Below, in pieces: positions 42,534-50,973 of a stretch of 64,000 nucleotides of DNA. A program made the position numbers and the translations under genes. Source of the stretch: Oscillospiraceae bacterium (lineage in GTDB: Bacteria; Bacillota; Clostridia; Oscillospirales; Ruminococcaceae); the NCBI GenBank assembly GCA_017521325.1, contig JAFXCV010000068.1, positions 58,839-122,838 of the forward strand, given 5' to 3'. The number at the start of each line of letters is the position of its first letter. Position 1 is the first letter of the stretch. The notes beneath the pieces are model-generated. The model saw only the letters and a list, made by a program, of their open reading frames with translations. It was not told the DNA's origin and did no database searches.

Positions 42534-45152
42534 TTATTCTGCCTTCAGGAGTTCATCGAAGAATTCGTTAGATGTTCCCTTATATCCAGAACCCTTTGCA
42601 GCGGCAAACTGAAGAATGTATGCTGCATCCGATGCATTGAAGGTTTCATCGAAGTTGACATCAGCGAGCGTCTTCTGTTGGTCTGTTAAGCCGCTGTCAA
42701 CACCGGAACCAACCAGCGCTGCTGCAACCAGAACCTCGGACGCATCAAGAGCATTCACTTCACCATCAAGATTTACATCTCCAAGGAAATTCGGATTTGC
42801 AAGATCATCAATGCTGATGATCTTAGAAGGATCTGTATAAACCTTCTGTTCGAAATCGTAAGTACCATCAGTAAACTCAGAATAATCTCCATTCAGAGCG
42901 ATATTTGCCATAGCATACTGTGTATTGCTTTCTGTGTAATAAAAACGCAGAACAGATGATTCGGTTGTATCAATGATGTATTCCTGCGTTCCTGTTGCTG
43001 CACTTACAGGCAGAGCGTAGAATTCCTGTCCATCCTTCATGATATGCAGCACAATATCTTTGGATCCGACATTGTCTACTTTTCCGAGTGTAAAGGTAAA
43101 GCTGTCCGCATTTTCCACATTAAAGGACATGCTGCCGCCATCCTGATAGTTATTGCTGCCGATGATGATACCCTGATAGTATTCCTTGGCATTCATCATG
43201 AAGTAATTGAAAGAATTGGAACCATCATAGCTTTTGTCACGATAGTTATCGTATTCCGCCTTGATCAGTTCTGCACCATTTTCATAAACAGGAGAAGTCG
43301 GTTCCATCTCAAGCGGCAGATCATCAATCATAATGTTGGCGAGCGCATACTTGGTATTGGAATTTGTATAAAGAATGCGGAGTGTAGAGAGTTTTGTTAC
43401 ATCAAGCTCTACTTCCTTCCAGAGTTCCAGGTTCCCTACTGTAATATCCTGCCACCAGTATCCGTCACGGTAGATACTCAGTTTAATATCATTCATGCCG
43501 GTGTTGTCAATTCTTCCAACGATAAAACGAAGCTTCTTGACATTTTCTACATTGAATGTCATCGAACCGCCTTCTTGATAGTTGTTGTTGCCGACAACAA
43601 TACCCTGATAGAATTTCTTGCCGTTCATCATGAAGTATATATTTTCATTTGTGGCATCGTAAGATTCGTTACGGTAGCTGTCGTATCTGGAGTTGATAAA
43701 TTCTACGTTTGTTTTGTATTCCGGTAGGATCGCAGGCTCTGCTTCTAATTCATCAATTTCTATGTTTGCCAATGCATACTGCGTGTTTGACTGTGTGTAG
43801 ATGAATCTGATGACAGAAATATCGGTAACATCAAGCTCTACTTCATTTCGTACAGTGAGGTTATCCATTTCAATATCTTTCCACCATGCGCCGTCACGAT
43901 AGATGGAAAGAACAATGTTGTTCATGCCTGTGTTGTCGATTCGTCCGAGAGTGAAGCGGAGGGTTTTTACATTTTCAACGTTAAAGGACAGAGAACCACC
44001 TTCCTGATAATTGTTGTTGCCGATGACAATGCCCTGATTGTACATTCTGCCGTTGATATAGAAATTTTTCAGCTCACTTGTGCTGTCATAGCTGACATTA
44101 CGGTAGCTGTCATAACGTGAATTGATAAACTCTGCGATTGTTTTGTATTCGGGGATGATCTCTTCCTTTTCAATCGGGAAGAAATCTGCCTGAATATTGC
44201 CCATTGCATACTGTGTGTTGGATGTGCTGTAGTAGAAACGCACTACAGAAACGTCTTTTACATCAAGCTCCACTTCTTTCCAGAGCGAGAGGTTTTCCAT
44301 TGTGATTTCCTGTGTAAGTACGCCGTCAAAATAAATATAGAATGTGGTGCCGTTCATTCCGGTGTTATCTACACGTCCAAGGATGAAAGACAGTTTTTTC
44401 AGGTTTTCTACATTGAGTGTAAAGGCTCCGCCCTCCTGATAATTATTGCTGCCAAGAACGATACCCTGATAGTATCTTCTGCCATTCATCATGAAAAAAT
44501 CAGTCTGGTTAGCATAATCATAGGTTTTGATACGGGTTGCATCATAATTGGAATTGATGAGTGCAGCATTGGTTCCGGGATTTGGAATTTCAAATGTTTT
44601 TTCATCACTCTGATTGTCAATACAGAATTCGGCAAGACCATACATTGTGTTGGATGTACCATAAGTAATGGTGATCGCTGTACAATCTGCAACATCCAAC
44701 TCTACCCTTTTCCAGGTTTCCATGCTGGTTACTGTTACTTCCTGAAGCTTTTTACCGTCACAGTTGATGTAAAGCACTATGTCCCTCATACCGGTATTGT
44801 CTACACGGCATACAGCAAAGCTGAGTGTGGAAACTTCCTCAACATTAAAGGAAATAGAACCGCCATCCTGATAATTGTTGCTGCCAAGAACGACACCCTG
44901 GTAGTATTTTCTGCCATTCATCATGAAATACTTTTCCTTGTCTGTTCCGTCATAGACAGTTGCACGTGTTGCATCGTAGCCTGCATTCAGAAATTCGGAT
45001 ACAACGGTTGCTTCCGTTTCAGCTTCCTCTGCCGCATATGTCTGCATGATTCCTGAAACAGGCGCATTGTAGAGATTCATGAGAATCGCAATGAACCAGA
45101 GAACTGCAACAAGAGCAACAGAAATTCTTTTGATACTTGCTTTTTGTTTCAT
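42534..45152 (-). CDS. Secreted protein with five tandem NPCBM-like modules and a dockerin
   Basis: The 872-residue protein has a signal peptide (hydrophobic 11-30, likely cut near YAAEEA). Five modules start near residues 53, 197, 331, 474 and 618. Each has YYQGxVxGxNNYQ(D/E)GG, a LGRVDNTGM-like stretch and SNTQYAxANI near its end. This resembles the NPCBM/CBM51 carbohydrate-binding fold. A dockerin closes it (about 779-845: GDVNLDGEVNALDASEVL and DVNFDETFNASDAAYIL). No catalytic domain is visible, so it would act as a docked glycan-binding protein. It is transcribed away from the beta-helix dockerin gene. The exact binding target is unknown. Confidence 0.82.
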   Translation of the reverse strand: MKQKASIKRISVALVAVLWFIAILMNLYNAPVSGIMQTYAAEEAETEATVVSEFLNAGYDATRATVYDGTDKEKYFMMNGRKYYQGVVLGSNNYQDGGSISFNVEEVSTLSFAVCRVDNTGMRDIVLYINCDGKKLQEVTVTSMETWKRVELDVADCTAITITYGTSNTMYGLAEFCIDNQSDEKTFEIPNPGTNAALINSNYDATRIKTYDYANQTDFFMMNGRRYYQGIVLGSNNYQEGGAFTLNVENLKKLSFILGRVDNTGMNGTTFYIYFDGVLTQEITMENLSLWKEVELDVKDVSVVRFYYSTSNTQYAMGNIQADFFPIEKEEIIPEYKTIAEFINSRYDSYRNVSYDSTSELKNFYINGRMYNQGIVIGNNNYQEGGSLSFNVENVKTLRFTLGRIDNTGMNNIVLSIYRDGAWWKDIEMDNLTVRNEVELDVTDISVIRFIYTQSNTQYALANIEIDELEAEPAILPEYKTNVEFINSRYDSYRNESYDATNENIYFMMNGKKFYQGIVVGNNNYQEGGSMTFNVENVKKLRFIVGRIDNTGMNDIKLSIYRDGYWWQDITVGNLELWKEVELDVTKLSTLRILYTNSNTKYALANIMIDDLPLEMEPTSPVYENGAELIKAEYDNYRDKSYDGSNSFNYFMMNAKEYYQGIIIGSNNYQDGGSMSFNVENADSFTFTLGKVDNVGSKDIVLHIMKDGQEFYALPVSAATGTQEYIIDTTESSVLRFYYTESNTQYAMANIALNGDYSEFTDGTYDFEQKVYTDPSKIISIDDLANPNFLGDVNLDGEVNALDASEVLVAAALVGSGVDSGLTDQQKTLADVNFDETFNASDAAYILQFAAAKGSGYKGTSNEFFDELLKAE
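42903..44999 (-). repeat. Five-fold tandem repeat inside the NPCBM-dockerin gene
   Basis: Five diverged units of about 134-144 codons, each opening with a E-(F/L)-(I/L)-x-x-x-YD-x-(Y/T)-R type block. Units 3 and 4 share the same opening (EFINSRYDSYRN), which suggests the latest duplication joined those two. Confidence 0.8.
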
Positions 45153-45196
45153 AGTTTTCTCCTTCTATCCGTTTATGAACGGATCGTTTTGATAAA

Positions 45197-45225
45197 ATTA
45201 TACCATAAAATAGAACATTTTACAA
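45197..45225 (-). promoter_or_regulatory. Promoter of the NPCBM-dockerin gene
   Basis: On the minus strand TTGTAA (45220-45225) and TATAAT (45197-45202) are 17 bases apart with TGG before the -10. A small stem-loop, ATCCGTT/AACGGAT, lies between it and the ATG. Confidence 0.68.
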
Positions 45226-45276
45226 TATTAATCGAATAGACGGTTTGTTTTATCCACCAAATGACCAGATTTTAGG

Positions 45277-45305
45277 TTGTAAAATTTAAAAATTTGTGTT
45301 AATAT
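45277..45305 (+). promoter_or_regulatory. Promoter of the beta-helix dockerin gene
   Basis: TTGTAA (45277-45282), a 17-base spacer and TAATAT (45300-45305), with TGT before the -10. The -35 is the same TTGTAA as in the divergent promoter. Confidence 0.5.
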
Positions 45306-45411
45306 TAATAAGAAATCACAAATAGAAATTATCATGTGCAATCTATTTTTCGTTCATACTTCCCCGACGTGCAATCGGTGGAATAATTATTTTTTATAAA
45401 GGAGAGTCAGT

Positions 45412-48276
45412 ATGAAAAAAAACAGATCTATCCTTCAACGCAGTCTTGCTGTCGCTGCTTGTGCAGCGGTTGCTATTCCCTCTTTTCTATGGGATGGACT
45501 GCCGTTGATTGATGCAGCCGACGACCAGCATGTCTTTTACGTCTCCCCTGACGGAAGCGACACTAACGATGGTTCTATCAGCGCACCATTCCGCACACTT
45601 TCTGCCGCAAGGGATGCTGTGCGCAAAGTCAATACGAATATGACCGGAGATATCACCGTCTATCTGCGTGGCGGCGAATATCGCATCACAGAGCCTGTTG
45701 TGTTTGACACAAGGGATTCTGCAAGTAATGGATTCCGTATTTCCTACGAAGCATATGAGGATGAAATACCTGTTCTCAATGGTGCTGTACAGGTTACCGG
45801 CTGGCAGAAGCATAACGATAAGCTTTACACTGCAAGACTCGATAGAGATAAAAAACTGCGTAATCTCTATGTTAACGACAAGCGTGCCAATATGGGCAGC
45901 GTAACTGTTCAGGCAAAGGGTGGATATGGTGAATACTCCGTTACTGCCGGCCAGGCGGACTGGGCATGGGATTCCGGTAAAAAGAGTGATGGTATCAAGT
46001 ACAATGTATCTGATATTCCGCAGATTCCCTCCAACTTTGATGACCTTGAGGTAATCAACGGAACCACATGGAATGAAAACATCGTGTGCAGCCGAGATGT
46101 CAAAGTGGAGAATGGTTCTCTGATTGTTCTAATGCAGCAGCCTTATGGTGCGATTGCACAGACTCCCGGTTGGGGTGCAGGATTCTCTACAGGTGGAACG
46201 CATACACTGTATAATTCACTTTCCTTTGTGGATTCACCGGGCGAATTCTACTTCGATAAAACCGAAAAGCTTCTCTATTACTACCCGAGAAGTGGTGAGG
46301 ATATGTCAAACGCAGATGTGGAGGCGCCTGTTGTGGATCAGCTGATCATCATCAAGGGTAACTCCACATCGGAACGTGTACAAAATCTGAGTTTCAGCGG
46401 TATCACGTTTGAAAATACGGATTATCAGCTGACAAAGGTTGGCGATTCCTATGGTAAGGCTACCTGTCAGGCAGCGCAAAGCTACATTGCATTTGCGGAT
46501 TCCAACTGGCATTCCAAGAAATACGAAATGGCAGATACTCTGCCCGGTGCCATTATGGTTTCCAACTCCGATTCCATTGAGTTTAAAGGAAATATTGTAA
46601 AGCACACCGGCGCTGACGGTATCAATATGGCAAATGACGTTGTCAACTCCAATATCGTTGGTAACTATATCACAGATATTACCTCCAGTGGTATCACGAT
46701 CGGTCATCCGCAGCATGTCTACATCGGCGATAAGGAATGGAATAACCATGAAAAGTATTCCGTGGAAGTAGAAGGTCTGTGTACGAATGTAACGATTTCC
46801 GACAATCTCCTGTACGATATTAGTGTAGTTCATGGTTTCGGCGGCTGTGCAGCGATTACTGCATATTACACAGACAATGTAAGAATCCTCAGCAACCAGA
46901 TCAAGAAAACTGCATACAACGGCATTCACCTTGGCTGGGGTTGGTGTAATTTCAAGGATTCCACCACAAGCCGTGATAACATGATCTGCAATAACCGAGT
47001 TATCGAATGTCTGAATCGACTCCACGACAGCGGCGGTATCTACACCATCGGTCAGATGCCCGGTACTGTCATCAACGAAAACTATGTGCAGGGTATTCCT
47101 GCTGCTGCTCCCTATCAGCCGACCTATGGTCTGCACAACGACGAAGGTACGGCATATATCGAGGAAATGGACAATGTCCTCGAAATCAGCCCGAACGTTA
47201 CCTACACGATTAACTGTGAGGATTACGGTCAGAAGCATCATCTGACGATCAAGAGAACCTATGCTACAGTCAACAAGATGGGTAAGAATCCCCCCGACAG
47301 TGATATTGACGCTCCGATTGTTGTATCCGATAATGTTTGGCCGTTTGAGCAGTACAAAATCTGCCTGAATTCAGGACTTTCCGATGATTATAAGCACATT
47401 ATGCCTGCCGGTCTGATGCCTGAGGCTGACTATGTATTCCCTGCAAGCTGTGAAACAACAGGCGGCAGTATGCTCCCCATCAGAAAGAGTGTGGGCAACA
47501 CCATCTGGATCGCACCCGATTCCACTACATCTTTCAAGCAGGGCAGCAACATGACCAGAGCTGCAGGAACTGCAGGTTCCATCCGCACACCCAAGACGGA
47601 TGGCGAATACCGCATTTATGTTGTATCCTCAGATGGTAAGGTTCTGAGCAAGTCCGAACATCTGCTTCGCATCAATGGTTCCGGAACAAAGGTACAGGCT
47701 GAGAGCTTCTCTTCTCAGTCAGGCATTCAGACTGAAAATTGCTCTGAGGGCGGAAGTAACATCGGATATATTGAGAACGGCGATTACATCGGTTTTAAGG
47801 ACGTAGATTTTGCAAACGGTGCTGATTCCATTGATTTCCGTATCGGTTCTAATGGTGCAAGTGCAGTCCTCGAAGTAAGACTGGATTCTCCTGATGGTAA
47901 GAAGATCGGTTCCATGAACGTTGCAGGCACAGGAGGCTGGCAGACATGGGCAACACAGAATTGTCCAATTGAGAATACGACAGGCAAGCATGATCTCTAC
48001 TTTGTATTCACCGGCGGTGAAGGATATCTCTTCAATCTCAATTGGTGGAGTCTGAATCTGCTTGAAGGTGAAAACAATTTCATTCTTGGCGATCTCAATA
48101 ACGATATGACAATTAATGCATTTGACCTTGCACTGATTAAACGTGCATGTGTAAGTGGTGACACAGATAATTTTGATGCCGCTGATCTTGACGGAAATGG
48201 CGCCATTGATGATGAGGATGTATGTCTGCACACAGACTATATTCTTGGCAGAATTACAGCATTTCCCGCAGGATAA
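45412..48276 (+). CDS. Secreted beta-helix glycosidase-like protein with CBM6 and dockerin
   Basis: The 954-residue protein has a signal peptide (about residues 1-36). It then shows FYVSPDGSDTNDGSISAPFRTLSAARDAV, the start of right-handed beta-helix enzymes such as GH141 and GH120 or polysaccharide lyases. Helix-type repeats run to about residue 700. A CBM6-like domain (about 760-885; QAESFSSQSGIQTENCSEGGSNIGYI, GGWQTWATQNC) and a dockerin follow (about 890-954: GDLNNDMTINAFDLALIKR, ADLDGNGAIDDEDVCLH). The order GH141-CBM6-dockerin is known from clostridial arabinoxylan-active enzymes, so that is the leading guess. The substrate is not settled by sequence. Its own promoter and terminator flank it. 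Confidence 0.8.
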   Translation: MKKNRSILQRSLAVAACAAVAIPSFLWDGLPLIDAADDQHVFYVSPDGSDTNDGSISAPFRTLSAARDAVRKVNTNMTGDITVYLRGGEYRITEPVVFDTRDSASNGFRISYEAYEDEIPVLNGAVQVTGWQKHNDKLYTARLDRDKKLRNLYVNDKRANMGSVTVQAKGGYGEYSVTAGQADWAWDSGKKSDGIKYNVSDIPQIPSNFDDLEVINGTTWNENIVCSRDVKVENGSLIVLMQQPYGAIAQTPGWGAGFSTGGTHTLYNSLSFVDSPGEFYFDKTEKLLYYYPRSGEDMSNADVEAPVVDQLIIIKGNSTSERVQNLSFSGITFENTDYQLTKVGDSYGKATCQAAQSYIAFADSNWHSKKYEMADTLPGAIMVSNSDSIEFKGNIVKHTGADGINMANDVVNSNIVGNYITDITSSGITIGHPQHVYIGDKEWNNHEKYSVEVEGLCTNVTISDNLLYDISVVHGFGGCAAITAYYTDNVRILSNQIKKTAYNGIHLGWGWCNFKDSTTSRDNMICNNRVIECLNRLHDSGGIYTIGQMPGTVINENYVQGIPAAAPYQPTYGLHNDEGTAYIEEMDNVLEISPNVTYTINCEDYGQKHHLTIKRTYATVNKMGKNPPDSDIDAPIVVSDNVWPFEQYKICLNSGLSDDYKHIMPAGLMPEADYVFPASCETTGGSMLPIRKSVGNTIWIAPDSTTSFKQGSNMTRAAGTAGSIRTPKTDGEYRIYVVSSDGKVLSKSEHLLRINGSGTKVQAESFSSQSGIQTENCSEGGSNIGYIENGDYIGFKDVDFANGADSIDFRIGSNGASAVLEVRLDSPDGKKIGSMNVAGTGGWQTWATQNCPIENTTGKHDLYFVFTGGEGYLFNLNWWSLNLLEGENNFILGDLNNDMTINAFDLALIKRACVSGDTDNFDAADLDGNGAIDDEDVCLHTDYILGRITAFPAG

Positions 48277-48284
48277 ATAAAGAT

Positions 48285-48317
48285 GCAGAACCCATGTGAT
48301 ATGGGTTCTGCTTTTTT
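48285..48317 (+). terminator. Rho-independent terminator
   Basis: GCAGAACCCAT pairs with ATGGGTTCTGC around a 5-base loop, followed by six T. Confidence 0.92.
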
Positions 48318-48365
48318 CGTCTGAACTCCCCTGCCCCTCCATACTCCCCTGTTTTTAGACACAAC

Positions 48366-48401
48366 AAAAAATGACCAAACCGCAAGGTTTGGTCATTTTT
48401 T
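48366..48401. terminator. Bidirectional 16-bp terminator with GCAA loop
   Basis: A perfect 16-bp stem (48366-48381 with 48386-48401) closes a GCAA tetraloop. A and T runs at its ends serve both strands; it ends the minus-strand SpoIID-like gene. Confidence 0.9.
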
Positions 48402-48415
48402 CAATTCATTTTAGC

Positions 48416-49972
48416 TTACTCAGAAGCTTCTTTATCTCCCTTTGCAGCAACGGTTTCCGTCTTTGCTTTGGTTGTTGTTTTCGTTGTAGTAGTTGTTGTG
48501 GAAACGGTTGTATCCTTCACAGTGGTTGTGGTTTGTTTCGTTTCAGATGTTTCTTTCACTGTTGTGGTAGTTGCATTTTCCGTGGTAGTCTTCTTACCTG
48601 TTGTCGTTTCATCTACAGTCGTTGTAGTACCCTTGCGAGTTGTTTCAGTCGCTGTCTGCGTAGTAGTGGAAACAGATGTTGTCGTTGTTTCCGTTACTGT
48701 TGTAGTAGAAACGCTTTCGGTCGTAGTTGCTTCCTGTTCAGGCATCTCCTCAGATGTTGAGCAGATGTAGGTGAATTTCGGTGATTTGAATCCCATAACC
48801 GAACGGAAGGAATTACCACGAACTGTTACCTTGCCGTCAATGATCACCTTGTTGACATAACCTCCGTTACCCTCAACAATGGTAATCCAGTTTTCGGGAT
48901 TTGCAGATAACTTGATGCCGTATGCACGTTCAAGCTTTTTGCGCAGTTCTTCAAATGAGAAGTATACCACATCACCGTAATGCGGATCATACAACGCATC
49001 ATATTCAGCGGAAACGCTGCGCAGATAAGGAATATCCGCTACAAACACATCATAGCAGTTTGCTGTGATGCCGCCGCTGGATGCGTAGAACATCGTCATC
49101 GCATATTTACCATCATAATACAGTGCCTCACCAAGAACGGACGCACATGCATCAATGATTTTCTGAGAGGGATTTTTCTTACCCTTCAGGTCATGCGAAT
49201 CATTTTTATGATATTTCATATAGGAGTAGATCGCAACAGCCTGTGCCTTGATCGCTTCAACGTGCATGGAAGAACCAATTTCACGATTGACGATCTCCGC
49301 AACCTGCTGCAATACATTGCCGGGAACGCCCTGTACCGTTACGGTTTCCTTTTCTGCAGTTCCGGTATTCATCAGTGTAGTGCCGGGATAATAATGGAAC
49401 AGAATGTCCTGATAATCCCATCCGGCATATTTGGCGTAGAAATTCGCACCATTCTGACTCATACCTACACCGTGTCCAAAACCATATGTAGTAAATGCAA
49501 AATAGCCATCCTCTACGCTTGAAACAGCGGAATCGGCCTGTCCGTTGGAAATGACGGTATCAGTTTTGTTTCCCTGAGCAATCAGAACTGCATTTTCATC
49601 CGTTCCGATCACTTCTCCATTTTCATCTGTTAATTCAAATGTTGTCCCACTCGGATTGTCCACTGCCTCATATTTTACGAGAGAAAAGCTGTCTGCATAT
49701 TCTGTCAGACCTGCTTTCCACCAATTTGTCGGTGCGTAGACATCCTCCTGAATTTCTGCAGTATGTACAAGTGTCACACTGCTAAGGTTCTCTGATTCTG
49801 TTTCGGATTCCTCTGTTCCTGTTTCTGTTGGTACGCCGGCTGCTGTCATGGCTTCCTGATCAGTCTCTGTCACTGTCTGTGCGATCAGAGTCGTTACCTG
49901 AAAAGAATTCGCCATTAAAAGTGCTGCAAGTGCCACTGCAACATGTTTCTTCGGTATTCGAATCTTCATCAT
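48416..49972 (-). CDS. SpoIID/LytB-domain protein with motif order swapped
   Basis: The 518-residue protein has a signal peptide (1-32), an acidic linker, a globular region and a Thr-rich tail (about 413-500, then charged). In SpoIID the order is EALKAQAVAARTY first and GHGVGMSQYGA last. Here YGFGHGVGMSQNGANFYA (about 163-180, with HYYPGTT at 193-199) comes first. VNREIGSS and EAIKAQAVAIYSY (229-251) and FRSVMGFKSPKF (389-400) follow. The Glu of REIG fits the catalytic Glu of SpoIID. SpoIID enzymes cut glycan strands lacking stem peptides; this protein may be a permuted lytic transglycosylase. It is last in the desulfurase-sortase run, 62 bases after a sortase gene. Confidence 0.78.
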   Translation of the reverse strand: MMKIRIPKKHVAVALAALLMANSFQVTTLIAQTVTETDQEAMTAAGVPTETGTEESETESENLSSVTLVHTAEIQEDVYAPTNWWKAGLTEYADSFSLVKYEAVDNPSGTTFELTDENGEVIGTDENAVLIAQGNKTDTVISNGQADSAVSSVEDGYFAFTTYGFGHGVGMSQNGANFYAKYAGWDYQDILFHYYPGTTLMNTGTAEKETVTVQGVPGNVLQQVAEIVNREIGSSMHVEAIKAQAVAIYSYMKYHKNDSHDLKGKKNPSQKIIDACASVLGEALYYDGKYAMTMFYASSGGITANCYDVFVADIPYLRSVSAEYDALYDPHYGDVVYFSFEELRKKLERAYGIKLSANPENWITIVEGNGGYVNKVIIDGKVTVRGNSFRSVMGFKSPKFTYICSTSEEMPEQEATTTESVSTTTVTETTTTSVSTTTQTATETTRKGTTTTVDETTTGKKTTTENATTTTVKETSETKQTTTTVKDTTVSTTTTTTKTTTKAKTETVAAKGDKEASE

Positions 49973-50034
49973 ATAACTCCATCTTGCCGATTACTCGGTT
50001 TTATTTCCCTCAAAAGAGGGTTCTGCCTATTCAC

Positions 50035-50973
50035 TTAATTGTCGCTTGTCTGTGTTGTGGTTTCATCAGTTGTATCGCTTCCAATTGTACTATCTGTCGT
50101 TTCAGTACTTTCGGATGCTTCCGTCAGGGGTTCCACCAGGTCTTCTGCCTTCTCCCCTTCCCTTACCTTTCGTGCGATGACAAGAAACCTTGTGTCGTCC
50201 GCATCAGAATAGCACGTTGATAAAGTCAGAAGCTGATCTCCGTATTTCACATCAACATCTATGTCCACCATATTTTTCTGACGTACGGTATTTACATAGT
50301 CATTGAATTCCTGTTCATTGGCAAATTCTTCCATATCCCAGTAGCGCCACTGTGCTTCGGCGCTGCCTTCTGCGATCACAAGACCGAAAATCACATAGGT
50401 GAAGCGGTCATAGTTGGAGGAAAGCTCAATAAACTGGTTGGTACGATAGTAGTCAAAATCCTGACGATATCTTCGCAAAGAGCCAAACATGGAATTATTT
50501 GCCATGTTGTGGCCATAGATGACGATATTGTCCGAATGCTCGGAAACATCGTATCCAAACACGTTCCGGTAATCCATAAACACGGCACCGGCTCGTGTAA
50601 ACTTATGATCAAACCCGGTATCCAGATAATAGGCATTATCGTCACTCTGAACAACGGGATAATCCACCTTTGTGTTTGGGATGGTGATCCATCCGACTGT
50701 GTCGGCATTGAATGGAAGCAATGCAGCCGCCATCCCCGTTAAGTCATTCGGGGCATCAATTTCCTCCACAGAAACACTCGGTTCTGTTGTTTCTTCGGTC
50801 TGTAGTTCAGTTGCCTGTTCAGTGGGCATTTCTTCGACCTCTCCCACACTTGGAGTTCCCCTGCCATATATAATGTAAAGGGTTGCACCAAGTGCAGCAG
50901 CTGCTGCAAGAACAGCGGCTATGGTCAAAATGATTTTTTTCGCATTCATAGTATTCTCCCCTTTGAAGATCAA
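50035..50973 (-). CDS. Class B sortase
   Basis: The 312-residue protein has one membrane segment (about residues 11-33), an acidic Thr/Glu linker, a catalytic domain and a disordered Thr-rich tail. VIYGHNMANNSMFGS supplies the catalytic His, LTLSTCYSDADDTRFLVIARK the Cys and Arg. Class B sortases join a substrate sorting motif to the wall or pilus. No substrate is encoded next to it. It starts four bases inside the preceding sortase gene. Confidence 0.9.
   Translation of the reverse strand: MIFKGENTMNAKKIILTIAAVLAAAAALGATLYIIYGRGTPSVGEVEEMPTEQATELQTEETTEPSVSVEEIDAPNDLTGMAAALLPFNADTVGWITIPNTKVDYPVVQSDDNAYYLDTGFDHKFTRAGAVFMDYRNVFGYDVSEHSDNIVIYGHNMANNSMFGSLRRYRQDFDYYRTNQFIELSSNYDRFTYVIFGLVIAEGSAEAQWRYWDMEEFANEQEFNDYVNTVRQKNMVDIDVDVKYGDQLLTLSTCYSDADDTRFLVIARKVREGEKAEDLVEPLTEASESTETTDSTIGSDTTDETTTQTSDN

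Noticed and set aside
46306..47241. Antisense open frame over the beta-helix dockerin gene
   Set aside because: No translation signals; it mirrors the repetitive beta-helix coding sequence.
48468..48770. Val-rich open frame on the plus strand
   Set aside because: It is the complement of the Thr-codon-rich tail of the SpoIID-like gene (ACA/ACC/ACT repeats), not a gene.
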